A stretch of DNA of 48,263 nt from UBA2386 sp046306335 (GTDB lineage: Bacteria; Planctomycetota; UBA1135; UBA2386): contig JBKDXM010000113.1 of assembly GCA_046306335.1 (NCBI GenBank), positions 1 to 48,263 on the forward strand. The letters run 5' to 3'. Below the pieces are notes generated by a model that was given only the letters and a program-made list of their open reading frames with translations, searched no databases and was not told where the DNA came from. Both the position numbers and the translations under genes were made by a program. Of the stretch, positions 34,315-44,436 are shown piece by piece. The first letter of the stretch is position 1, and every line of letters starts with the position of its first letter.

Positions 34315-34923
34315 TCACGCGCCGACGCTGGGCCACGTGACGGTCCGACCGCAGCGGCAGCGATGCTCGCCGTGCGGCACCGCGCCGGCGACGGCGCGGG
34401 CGACGACCTCGCCGCAGCGGCAGACCGCGCCCGCCAGCCGCGCCGGGTTGCCGACGACGAGGCCGTGCGCCGGCACGTCGTCCGTGACCACGCTGCCCAT
34501 GCCGACCATGCAGAAGGCGCCGAGCTCGATGCCCGGCCCGATCGTGGCGTTGGCACCGATCGTCGCGCCGCGGCGGACGATGGTCGCCAGCGTCGCCGCG
34601 GTCGGCGCGCTGGTCTGCAGCGCCGTCAGCTCGGGATCGGTCGCCCGCGGGTGGAGGTCGTTGGTGAAGACGACGTGGGCGGCGACCATCACGCCGGCTT
34701 CGAGCGTGACGCCGGCGCAGAGGTAGACGCAGGCGTTGAGCTTGCACAGGTCGCCGACGACGACGTCGTAGGCGATGTACGCCTTCTCGCCGACGATGCA
34801 GCTGCGGCCGATACGGGCGCCGCGGCGGATGTGGGCGTTGTCCCAGACCGCGGCGCCGTCGCCGAGCGCGACGCCGTCCTCGACCAGCGCCGTCGGATGG
34901 ATGCGCGCTGCCGGCGACGTCAC
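34315..34923 (-). CDS. Left-handed beta-helix acyltransferase with C-terminal zinc-knuckle pair, WbpD-like
   Basis: The 202-residue product is a hexapeptide-repeat transferase. Repeats run from IHPTALVEDGVALGDGAAVW through VVGDLCKLNACVYLC to GATIGANATIGPGIELGAF, with HVVFTNDLHPRATDPE in the position of the WbpD/WlbB active-site loop. Relatives N-acetylate the 3-amino group of UDP-aminouronates. The C-terminus adds CRCG and, 17 residues later, another CRCG, likely one zinc site. GTG 34923 overlaps the TGA of the oxidoreductase gene (GTGA). The upstream dehydrogenase and aminotransferase give the natural precursor chemistry (ketone, then amine, then N-acyl). Confidence 0.85.
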   Translation of the reverse strand: MTSPAARIHPTALVEDGVALGDGAAVWDNAHIRRGARIGRSCIVGEKAYIAYDVVVGDLCKLNACVYLCAGVTLEAGVMVAAHVVFTNDLHPRATDPELTALQTSAPTAATLATIVRRGATIGANATIGPGIELGAFCMVGMGSVVTDDVPAHGLVVGNPARLAGAVCRCGEVVARAVAGAVPHGEHRCRCGRTVTWPSVGA

Positions 34924-35909
34924 TGCACGTCCTCCGGCACGTCGACCCAGCGCGACTCGCGCGCGGAGCGGTAGGCGCAGTCGACCACGACGACCGAAGC
35001 CATGGCGTCGGCGTCGCCGATCACCGGCGCGCTGCCGGCGATCGCGCCGGCGAAGTCCGCCAACTGTCCGGCGAACGCAGCCACCTTGTCGTAGCCCGAG
35101 CCGATCGCGCGCCATGCGCCGCCGACCGGCTTCCAGCGCGATGCGCGCCAGCCGACCTCGACGGTGCCGCCGGTGCCGTGCACGCGCACATAGCTGTCGG
35201 TCTCCTTGTGCACGCTCCACGACAGGTCGATCGAGCCCAGCGCCCCGCTGCGGCTGGCGAACAGCAGCCGCGCGGTGTCCTCGACCGCGACGTCCTGCGC
35301 GCGGCGGCCGAACTGCGCCTGCACGCGCGCGATGGGGCCGAGCAGGAAGCGGGCGATGTCGACGCTGTGGCAGCCGTTGTCGATCAGCACGCCGCCGCCG
35401 CTCTGCGCCGGATCGGCGTTCCAGCGCCTCGTCATGTCGACGTGCGAGCAGAAGACGTTCTCGTAGAGGACGACGTCGCCGCACGCGCCCTCGCGCAGCA
35501 GGCGATGCGCCTGCGCCACGTCCGGCGTGTAGCGGAACTTGCTGCCCATCATCAGGAGGCGTCCGGCGGCCCGCGCGGCGGCCAGCATGCGCTCGGCGGC
35601 GGCCACCGTGGGCGCGAGCGGTTTCTCGCACAGCACGTGCAGTCCGGCGGCCAGCAACTCGATGGCGATCGCCTCGTGGGTGGCAGGCGGGGTGAGCACC
35701 AGCGCCGCATCGCAGGTCGGGCCGGCTGCGCGCCATGCCGCGACGCTGGCGAAGCGCGGCGCGCCGGCCGGCGTCGCGCGCGCCGGATCCGGTTCGACGA
35801 CGGCCGCGAGCGCCAGCCCGGGCGCGCCGGCGAGCGCCTGCAGGTAGGCCGCCGCGATGCCGCCGCAGCCGACGAGCAGCAGACGCACCGGACCAGCGGC
35901 GTCAGGCAT
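34920..35909 (-). CDS. Gfo/Idh/MocA-family NAD(P)-dependent oxidoreductase, WbpB-like
   Basis: The 329-residue chain has Rossmann motif VGCGGIAAAYLQAL, CEKPLAPTVAAAE with the EKP signature, SKFRYTPDVAQAHRLL, and GGGVLIDNGCHSVDI with the catalytic His/Asp region. In sugar gene clusters such enzymes oxidise a hydroxyl to a ketone (for example C3 of a UDP-uronate) before transamination. ATG 35909 lies inside the last codons of the fused aminotransferase gene (8-nt overlap), and its stop overlaps the acyltransferase start. The three products are therefore translated as a unit. The substrate is inferred only from neighbours. Confidence 0.87.
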   Translation of the reverse strand: MPDAAGPVRLLLVGCGGIAAAYLQALAGAPGLALAAVVEPDPARATPAGAPRFASVAAWRAAGPTCDAALVLTPPATHEAIAIELLAAGLHVLCEKPLAPTVAAAERMLAAARAAGRLLMMGSKFRYTPDVAQAHRLLREGACGDVVLYENVFCSHVDMTRRWNADPAQSGGGVLIDNGCHSVDIARFLLGPIARVQAQFGRRAQDVAVEDTARLLFASRSGALGSIDLSWSVHKETDSYVRVHGTGGTVEVGWRASRWKPVGGAWRAIGSGYDKVAAFAGQLADFAGAIAGSAPVIGDADAMASVVVVDCAYRSARESRWVDVPEDVQ

Positions 35910-38124
35910 GCTGCAGCGCTCCGACGGCCCCGCGGATGGTCGCCGCGACGTGCAGCACGTGGCGCTCGTCGTAGCGCTCGTTGATGGGCAGCACGACGAC
36001 CTGCTCCAGGCCGCGCACGGCGCCCGGGTAGTCCGCGCGGCGGAACAGCGGCTGCGGGGCGTCGCGGCGCGGGTTGTGCTGCAGCGGCATGGCGGTCACC
36101 GGCGACGCCGACCAGTCGCGGAACAGCTCGCACTCGAAGGCCGGCTTCTGCACGTAGCGCGGCACGCAGGCGACGCCCGCCTGTTGCATGCGCTGGCCGA
36201 GCGCCACGGCGCCACCGGCCACGGCGTCGTCGTCGACGCGGAAGGCGAACTTCCACCACGCGTGCGTGCCGTTCGGCGGGTCGCCGGGGAGCCGCAGGCC
36301 GGGCACGTCGGCCAGCTCGGCGGCGAGGCGCGCAGCGACTGCGCGGCGGGCCGCGACGACGCCGTCGAGCTTCGGCAGTTGGGCGACCGCAACGGCGCCT
36401 TGCAACTCGGTCAGACGGTAGTTGAGCGCCGGGAAGTAGTGGTCGGGCTTCTTGTCGCCGTAACCCCACGCCTTGTTGACGTAGAGGAACAGCCGCCGCG
36501 CCAACTCGTCGTCGTCGGTGGCGACGATGCCGCCTTCGCCGGTCGTGATGTGCTTGCCCTGCTGCAGCGAGAACGCGGCGAGCGCGCCGAACGTGCCGAC
36601 GCGGCGGCCGCGCCAAGTCGCGCCGAAGGCCTGCGCCGAGTCCTCGATCACCGGTAGGCCCCGCTCCCGCGCCAGGGCCGTGATGCCGTCGAGGTCGGCC
36701 GGGCAGCCGAACAGGTGGGTGACGACGATCGCGCGCGTGCGCGGCGTCAACTGCGCGGCGATGGTCGCGGCGGTGACGTTCAGCGTCGTCGGATCGACGT
36801 CGGCGAACACCGGCACGCCGCCTTCGTAGCAGATCGGCGTCAGCGCGCCCATGTCGGTGATCGGCGTCGTCACCACTTCGTCGCCGGGCTGCAACCGCAG
36901 CGCGGCGATGGCGCAGTGCATGGCAGCCGAGCCCGAGGCGCAGGCGATCGCGTGCTTGCGCCCGAGCCAGCGCGCGAAGCGCCCCTCGAAGGTCGTCACG
37001 TACGTGCCGCGCGTGCTGTTGAGGGTGCCGCGGCGGATGGCGTCGGCGGCGAGCAGCGCTTCTTCCGCGCCGAGCGTTCGACCGCTCGCGTCGCCGTCGC
37101 TCGGCAGCGCCACGGCGGGAGCCGGCGCGCTGGCCGGCGAAGCGGTCGCCTCGGCGAGCAGCAGGTCCCGCAGGCGCACGAGCGCGCCGGGCGGCACGGC
37201 AGCGGGTCGCTGCCCGGCCAGCGCACGGCCGACGGCGGCGGCGAGGCCGCCGGTGGCCGCGCTCGCCACGTGCACGCCGCCGGCTGCGACCGCCGAGGCC
37301 AGCGGGCCGGCCTCGGCCGCGACCACGCACGGCACGCCAGCGGCGCGCGCGAGCCGCTGGCAGCCGACCGAGTCGGTGACCACGCACGCGGCCGCGAGCA
37401 GGGCGCGCAGGCTGGCATCGGCGCCGCCGTCGACCCATGCCGCAGCGACGTTGCCGCGCGCCGCGGCGGGCGCGGCGACGACCTGGATCGGCCGCGGCGC
37501 GCAGCCCTGCACGAGCTCGGCGAGCTGCGCGCGGACCGTGGCCGCGCCGTCCGGTCCGACGTGTTCGAAGGCGCAGACGATGGCGTCGCCCGCCGGCAGC
37601 TTGCGGCCCGCGATGGCGTCCGCGAGCAGCGAACCGATGGCGTGGACCTTGGCGGGCGCAGCGCCCTCGCGGACCAGCTCATGCCGCTCGGCGTCGCCGT
37701 CGCACAGCCACATGCTGGCGGCGTGGTCGGCGCGCCGGCGTGCAGCGTCGCGCTGGCCGTCCGCGGCGTGGTTGCGCAGCCCGGCCTGCAAGCGGACGAC
37801 GGGCGAGCCGATCGCCGCAGCGGCGCCACCGATCGCCTGCGCGAAGGCGTCGTGGCCGCAGGTCACGACGGCGCGCCATGGCGCAGCGAGCAGCGTCGCC
37901 GCGAATGCGGCGGCCTCGGCGCAGCGCTGCGCCGCATCGCCCGCCGACGGCGCCGCCCGGCGCTCCGGCGCGGGCAGTCCGACCGCGCAGGCGTCGGCGA
38001 GGCGGGCGTCGTCCCCGAACCAGGCGATCTCGGCCGCGGCGCCGGCCGTGCGCAGGGCTGCGACGGCGGCGCCGACCTCGAGGCCGTCGCCGCAGCTGCC
38101 GATCGCGAAGAGAAAGGCCCGCAC
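35902..38124 (-). CDS. Fusion: UDP-GlcNAc 2-epimerase-like domain + DegT/DnrJ/EryC1/StrS aminotransferase
   Basis: The 740-residue chain joins two enzymes. Residues ~1-320 follow a WecB/NeuC-type GT-B fold: TCGHDAFAQAIGG, LQAGLRNHAADG, REGAAPAKVHAIGSLLADAI and VVTDSVGCQRLARAAGVP. The family's catalytic Glu in EAGLR is Gln113, the PEExNR block is missing, and TDSGGxQEE reads T250-D-S-V-G-C-Q-R. The domain may therefore be inactive as an epimerase or have a new role. After an Ala/Pro linker (~325-345), residues ~350-740 form a complete PLP aminotransferase with TRGTYVTTFEGRF, VIEDSAQAFGATW and Lys524 in QQGKHITTGEGG. GTG 38124 is 7 nt after the four-TM gene. Sugar amination is likely; the substrate is unknown. 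Confidence 0.82.
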   Translation of the reverse strand: MRAFLFAIGSCGDGLEVGAAVAALRTAGAAAEIAWFGDDARLADACAVGLPAPERRAAPSAGDAAQRCAEAAAFAATLLAAPWRAVVTCGHDAFAQAIGGAAAAIGSPVVRLQAGLRNHAADGQRDAARRRADHAASMWLCDGDAERHELVREGAAPAKVHAIGSLLADAIAGRKLPAGDAIVCAFEHVGPDGAATVRAQLAELVQGCAPRPIQVVAAPAAARGNVAAAWVDGGADASLRALLAAACVVTDSVGCQRLARAAGVPCVVAAEAGPLASAVAAGGVHVASAATGGLAAAVGRALAGQRPAAVPPGALVRLRDLLLAEATASPASAPAPAVALPSDGDASGRTLGAEEALLAADAIRRGTLNSTRGTYVTTFEGRFARWLGRKHAIACASGSAAMHCAIAALRLQPGDEVVTTPITDMGALTPICYEGGVPVFADVDPTTLNVTAATIAAQLTPRTRAIVVTHLFGCPADLDGITALARERGLPVIEDSAQAFGATWRGRRVGTFGALAAFSLQQGKHITTGEGGIVATDDDELARRLFLYVNKAWGYGDKKPDHYFPALNYRLTELQGAVAVAQLPKLDGVVAARRAVAARLAAELADVPGLRLPGDPPNGTHAWWKFAFRVDDDAVAGGAVALGQRMQQAGVACVPRYVQKPAFECELFRDWSASPVTAMPLQHNPRRDAPQPLFRRADYPGAVRGLEQVVVLPINERYDERHVLHVAATIRGAVGALQHA

Positions 38125-38131
38125 GCCGCGA

Positions 38132-38854
38132 TCAGCCCGGTCCCGGCTGCTGGTTGAGGCGCACGGCGACCACGCTCAGCAGGTCGTTGACCTGCTTCTC
38201 GATGCGGTTCACGTTCGCGACGTTGTCGAGCACGATCGCCTTCTTCGCCGTCGCCGGCTGGAAGATCAGCCGGCCGCTGCGCAGCAGCAGGAACTCGACG
38301 ACGTCGTAGATCTCCTTGTTCATCTCGAGCCCTTCGGTCGACCAGCGCTGGATGTCGCCGAGGTAGCCGTGGTGGTGCAGGATCTCGCGCGCGTTGATCT
38401 CGTAGTAGTTGAAGCGCGTGTTGACGAACACCAGGGCGAGCAGGAAGCCGAGGCCCGCCGACAGGAAGCCGTAGAACGCCGTGTTCATCCGGATGTCGAT
38501 CGCGCCGAACATGCCGCCGAGGAAGCCGGTGACGTTCGTCTTGGTGTCGCCCCAGAGGATCAGCAGCATCACCGCGATGCCCGCGATCAGGATCGTGATC
38601 GTCTTGATGCGTGAGAAGTCGAACGAGAACACCAGCAGGTTCAGCAACAGCGCCAGCATGAACGTGTTGCCGAGGAACGGCGAACCGCCCGCGCCGTCGG
38701 CCTTGCCGACGCCCAACCACGACAGCAGGAAGAACACCGTCGCGCAGCAGAAGGTCGGGTAGAGGAACACGACCTTCGGCCAGGGGCGGATGAGCACGCT
38801 CTCCGGCGCGCGGGAATCCGGGCGAGGTGCGTTCGCGGTAGCGGTGTCGGTCAT
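38132..38854 (-). CDS. Four-TM membrane protein of unknown function
   Basis: The 240-residue product has four hydrophobic helices at about 28-49, 60-80, 83-102 and 123-144. A ~95-residue hydrophilic tail follows (YEINAREILHHHGYLGDIQRW, GRLIFQPATAKKAIVLDN), probably cytoplasmic. I do not recognise the family. The N-terminus (MTDTATANAPRPDSRAPE) is polar, with no signal peptide. It lies 34 nt downstream of gcvP and 7 nt upstream of the fused epimerase/aminotransferase gene, so it may be a membrane partner of the sugar pathway or a passenger of the gcvP transcript. Confidence 0.8.
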   Translation of the reverse strand: MTDTATANAPRPDSRAPESVLIRPWPKVVFLYPTFCCATVFFLLSWLGVGKADGAGGSPFLGNTFMLALLLNLLVFSFDFSRIKTITILIAGIAVMLLILWGDTKTNVTGFLGGMFGAIDIRMNTAFYGFLSAGLGFLLALVFVNTRFNYYEINAREILHHHGYLGDIQRWSTEGLEMNKEIYDVVEFLLLRSGRLIFQPATAKKAIVLDNVANVNRIEKQVNDLLSVVAVRLNQQPGPG

Positions 38855-38888
38855 GGGCAGGGCTCGGCGGGCTGGGCGCCGCCGCCGG

Positions 38889-41747
<2,859 letters not shown>

Positions 41748-41793
41748 GAGGGGGATGCGATGGGGGGCGGGCGGCGCGACCTTCGGGGCGACG

Positions 41794-41822
41794 GTTATAG
41801 GCACGCGGCCGGTCCGGTAGAA
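41794..41822 (-). promoter_or_regulatory. Candidate promoter of gcvP (-10 TATAAC)
   Basis: TATAAC (41799-41794) is the best -10-like hexamer in the GC-rich gap, 46 nt upstream of the gcvP ATG. The hexamer 17 nt further upstream (TTCTAC) is a weak -35. No glycine-riboswitch tandem structure is evident in the short leader. Confidence 0.4.
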
Positions 41823-41905
41823 GGGTGGAAGACGGGCGAGCCGGGGAGGGCGCGCCGGCGCCCGGGCGGTTGCGTCCAGGCCGCGGGCGCGGTCCGCTGT
41901 CGCTG

Positions 41906-42718
41906 GTGACTGCTGCCCTCGACACCGACCAGCTGGCCGCCTTCGCGCGCGATGGCTTCGTCGGCCCGGTCGACGTGCTGTCGGCCGCGGAAGTGGCCGC
42001 GACCCGCGCCGCCGTCGCCGAGGTGATCGCGCGGCTGCCGCAGTTGCACGACCGGTTGTACGAAGTCGAGCACGCCTACACCGAACGGCCGGACGAGGTC
42101 GTCTGCCACTTCCTCGGCGGTTGGCGGGTGCACCCGGCGCTGCGCGCGCTGGTCTTCCACCCGCGCATCGTCGCCCTCGCCGCGGCTGCGCTGGCCGCGC
42201 CGTCGGTGCGCTTCTGGCACGATCAGGTGTTCGCCAAGCCGCCGCGGCACCCGGGCGTCGTGCCGTGGCACCAGGACTACAGCTACTGGACGCGCACGGC
42301 GCCAGCCTGCCACGCGACGATCAACCTCCTGCTCGACGACGCCGACGAGCAGAGCGGCTGCGTGCAATTCGTTCCCGGCAGCCAGCGCTGGGGCCTGCTG
42401 CCGAAGTTGCCGTTCGACGCGCCGCTGGAGTCGATCCGCGCGCATCTGCCGGCGGCCGCTGCGTGGCGGCCGGTGGCCGTGCCGGTGCGCGCCGGGCAGG
42501 CGACGATCCACCACAGCCATACGCTGCACGGCAGCGACCGCAACCGCTCCGACCGTTGGCGGCGCGCCGCCGTGCTCAACTACATGGGCGGCCACGTCCG
42601 GGTCGCCGACGGCAGTGGTCCGCTGCTGCGTGGCACGCTGCCGTTGCCGGTCGGCGCGCTGGTCGAAGGCGAGTGCTTCCCGCTGGTGTGGCAGCCGGGC
42701 GCCGCGGCGTCGGTCTGA
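41906..42718 (+). CDS. Phytanoyl-CoA dioxygenase (PhyH) family Fe(II)/2-oxoglutarate oxygenase
   Basis: The 270-residue product has the iron facial triad of the PhyH family: His122-x-Asp124 in PWHQDYSYWT, with distal His208 in HTLHGSDRN and the following Arg (DRWRRA) for 2-oxoglutarate. DGFVGPVDVL near the N-terminus and LLLDDADEQSGCVQFVPGSQ complete the double-stranded beta-helix signature. It hydroxylates an unknown small molecule. GTG 41906 (MTAALDTDQLAAFARDGF) matches the family N-terminus; an in-frame GTG at 41825 would add 27 Arg/Gly/Pro-rich residues. It is divergent from gcvP and convergent with the repeat-propeller gene. Confidence 0.85.
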   Translation: MTAALDTDQLAAFARDGFVGPVDVLSAAEVAATRAAVAEVIARLPQLHDRLYEVEHAYTERPDEVVCHFLGGWRVHPALRALVFHPRIVALAAAALAAPSVRFWHDQVFAKPPRHPGVVPWHQDYSYWTRTAPACHATINLLLDDADEQSGCVQFVPGSQRWGLLPKLPFDAPLESIRAHLPAAAAWRPVAVPVRAGQATIHHSHTLHGSDRNRSDRWRRAAVLNYMGGHVRVADGSGPLLRGTLPLPVGALVEGECFPLVWQPGAAASV

Positions 42719-42746
42719 CGTCCGGCGTCGCCACGCCGACGGCGCG

Positions 42747-44252
42747 TCAGAACGTGCCGATCGTCGTGCGCACGGCGTTCGACGCCGACGCCCCGATCAG
42801 GTTGAAGCCGAGGTCGAACTCCAGCGGCACGAATTGCTGGTGCAGCGCGGTGCCGACCAGCGCCGCCGTGGTCGGCAGCGACAGCGCGTAGTTCGCCGCG
42901 CCCGCCGTGGGCACGAGGGCGTCGAGCACGTCGGGACTGGCGAACACCGTGCAGCCCGCGCCGGCCTGCGGCAGCGCCAGGGCCAGCGGCAGCGCCGTCG
43001 CCGACAAGCCGAGCACGCTGAGCGCGAGGCCGATCGGCGGCAGGTTGCTGCAGCGGCTGCGGTAGGACCCCCCGAGCAGCGGGAACTGCACCACGGTCAG
43101 GGTCGGCACGCCGGCCGCGCCCGCGCAGCCGTTGCCGGTCGCCAGCAGCGTCGGCGCGCACGAACTCGTCAGCTGCGCGAGGCGGCCGGCCGGCAGGCCG
43201 CCGGCCTGCGCGAAGTCGCCGCCGACGGCGAGAGCGCCGTCGCCGAGCACGCCGACGGCGAGCACGCTGGCGTCGCAGCCCGCGCCGAACGGCTGCCACG
43301 TGGCGCCGTTCCAGCGCGCGAGGTTGTTGGCGGTGACGCTGCCGGCCGTCGCGAACGTGCCGCCGACGATCAGTTCGCCGTTGGGATGCGCGGCCAGCGC
43401 GGTGACGACGCCGCTCAACCCCGTGCCGAGCGCCGTCCACACGCTGCCGTTCCAGCGGGCGACGCGGTTGACGGTGCCGCCGCCAGCGGTGAGGAAGCTG
43501 CCGCCGACCACGATGTCCCCGTTGGGCAACGCGGCGAGCGCCTGGCCGCCGAAGAGCCCGAGCCCACTGCCGAGTGCGCTCCACGCCGTGCCGTTCCAGC
43601 GGGCGATGCCGGCGCAGGCGACGCCGCCGGCCAAGGTGAACGAGCCGGTGGCGAAGAGGTCGCCGTTCGGCGCGACCGCGAGGCAGCGCACCGGGCTGTT
43701 GCAGCCGGTGCCGAGCGGGCTCCAGGTCGCGCCGTTCCAGCGCGCGATGTTGCTGGCGGCGACGCCGGACGCGCCGGGGAAGCCGCCGGCGGCGATCAGG
43801 TCGCCGTTCGGCAGCACGGCGAGCGCCTGCACGTTGCCGCCGAAGGGCAGCGGTTGGTCGATGCCGTTGCCGAGCGACGACCACGCCGCGCCGTTCCAGC
43901 GCGCGATGCTGTTGGCCGGAGCGCCGCCCGCCTGCGTGAACGAGCCGCCGACGACGAGGTCGCCGTTGGGCATGCGCACGAGCGCCAGGGCATCGCCGTT
44001 GAGGCCGCTGCCGAGGGCCTGCCACGCGCTGCCGTTCCAGCGGGCGACGCGGTTGGCGGCGACGCCGCCGACCGTCGCAAAGCGGCCGGCGATGGCGAAC
44101 TGGCGGCCGTCCTCCGCGGCGACCGCGCACACCGAGGCGTTGGCGCCGCCGCCGAACGCCGTCGGCGTCCACGACACAGTGCATTGCGCGCGAAGGGCGG
44201 CGGTCGCGCCGAGAACAGCGAGGCAGGTGACGGTGAGCGGACGGTGGTGCAT
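42747..44252 (-). CDS. Secreted repeat beta-propeller protein with planctomycete-type C-terminal module
   Basis: The 501-residue protein has a signal peptide (MHHRPLTVTCLAVLGATAALRAQ) and then about seven ~50-residue repeats. Each repeat combines a VARWNGSAWQALGSGL block with an ALxxxPNGDLVVGGSF block. They look like delta-60/Kelch-like repeats that would close into a propeller. The final ~125 residues (SSCAPTLLATGNGCAG to RTTIGTF) are the same module as in the 928 protein, here ending in a stop directly after IGTF. No catalytic motif is seen; binding or structural display outside the cell is likely. ATG 44252 was chosen for the signal peptide. Confidence 0.82.
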   Translation of the reverse strand: MHHRPLTVTCLAVLGATAALRAQCTVSWTPTAFGGGANASVCAVAAEDGRQFAIAGRFATVGGVAANRVARWNGSAWQALGSGLNGDALALVRMPNGDLVVGGSFTQAGGAPANSIARWNGAAWSSLGNGIDQPLPFGGNVQALAVLPNGDLIAAGGFPGASGVAASNIARWNGATWSPLGTGCNSPVRCLAVAPNGDLFATGSFTLAGGVACAGIARWNGTAWSALGSGLGLFGGQALAALPNGDIVVGGSFLTAGGGTVNRVARWNGSVWTALGTGLSGVVTALAAHPNGELIVGGTFATAGSVTANNLARWNGATWQPFGAGCDASVLAVGVLGDGALAVGGDFAQAGGLPAGRLAQLTSSCAPTLLATGNGCAGAAGVPTLTVVQFPLLGGSYRSRCSNLPPIGLALSVLGLSATALPLALALPQAGAGCTVFASPDVLDALVPTAGAANYALSLPTTAALVGTALHQQFVPLEFDLGFNLIGASASNAVRTTIGTF

Positions 44253-44282
44253 CGGGAACGGGCTGGGTGGCGGGAGCACCGG

Positions 44283-44309
44283 ATTGTGCCTCATGCGCGC
44301 GCATCTGTC
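44283..44309 (-). promoter_or_regulatory. Candidate promoter of the repeat-propeller gene (CTGACA / CACAAT)
   Basis: CTGACA (44309-44304, five of six to consensus) and CACAAT (44288-44283) are spaced by 15 nt, slightly short. The leader would be ~25 nt. The rest of the 184-nt gap shows nothing else. Confidence 0.35.
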
Positions 44310-44436
44310 AGGCGGCGCGCGACGGCGCGCGCGCATTCCGATCGCGCGGCTTGCGCTCGGCCGCAGTGCAACGCGCGATGGCCGTGCGCGTCGTGCGCCG
44401 CGTCGCTGCACCGCCGGGGGCGGTGCCAGCGCGCCG

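Noticed and set aside
35902..38124. Calling the fused gene plainly wecB/wbpI plus wbpE
   Set aside because: The epimerase catalytic residues are altered, and the aminotransferase lysine motif differs from WbpE-type enzymes, so specific symbols would overstate the evidence.
41748..41824. Glycine riboswitch upstream of gcvP
   Set aside because: The leader from the candidate -10 to the ATG is only ~40 nt and lacks the tandem aptamer consensus.
41825..41905. N-terminal extension of the PhyH-family protein from GTG 41825
   Set aside because: The added 27 residues are Arg/Gly/Pro-rich, and the family N-terminus begins at about 41906.
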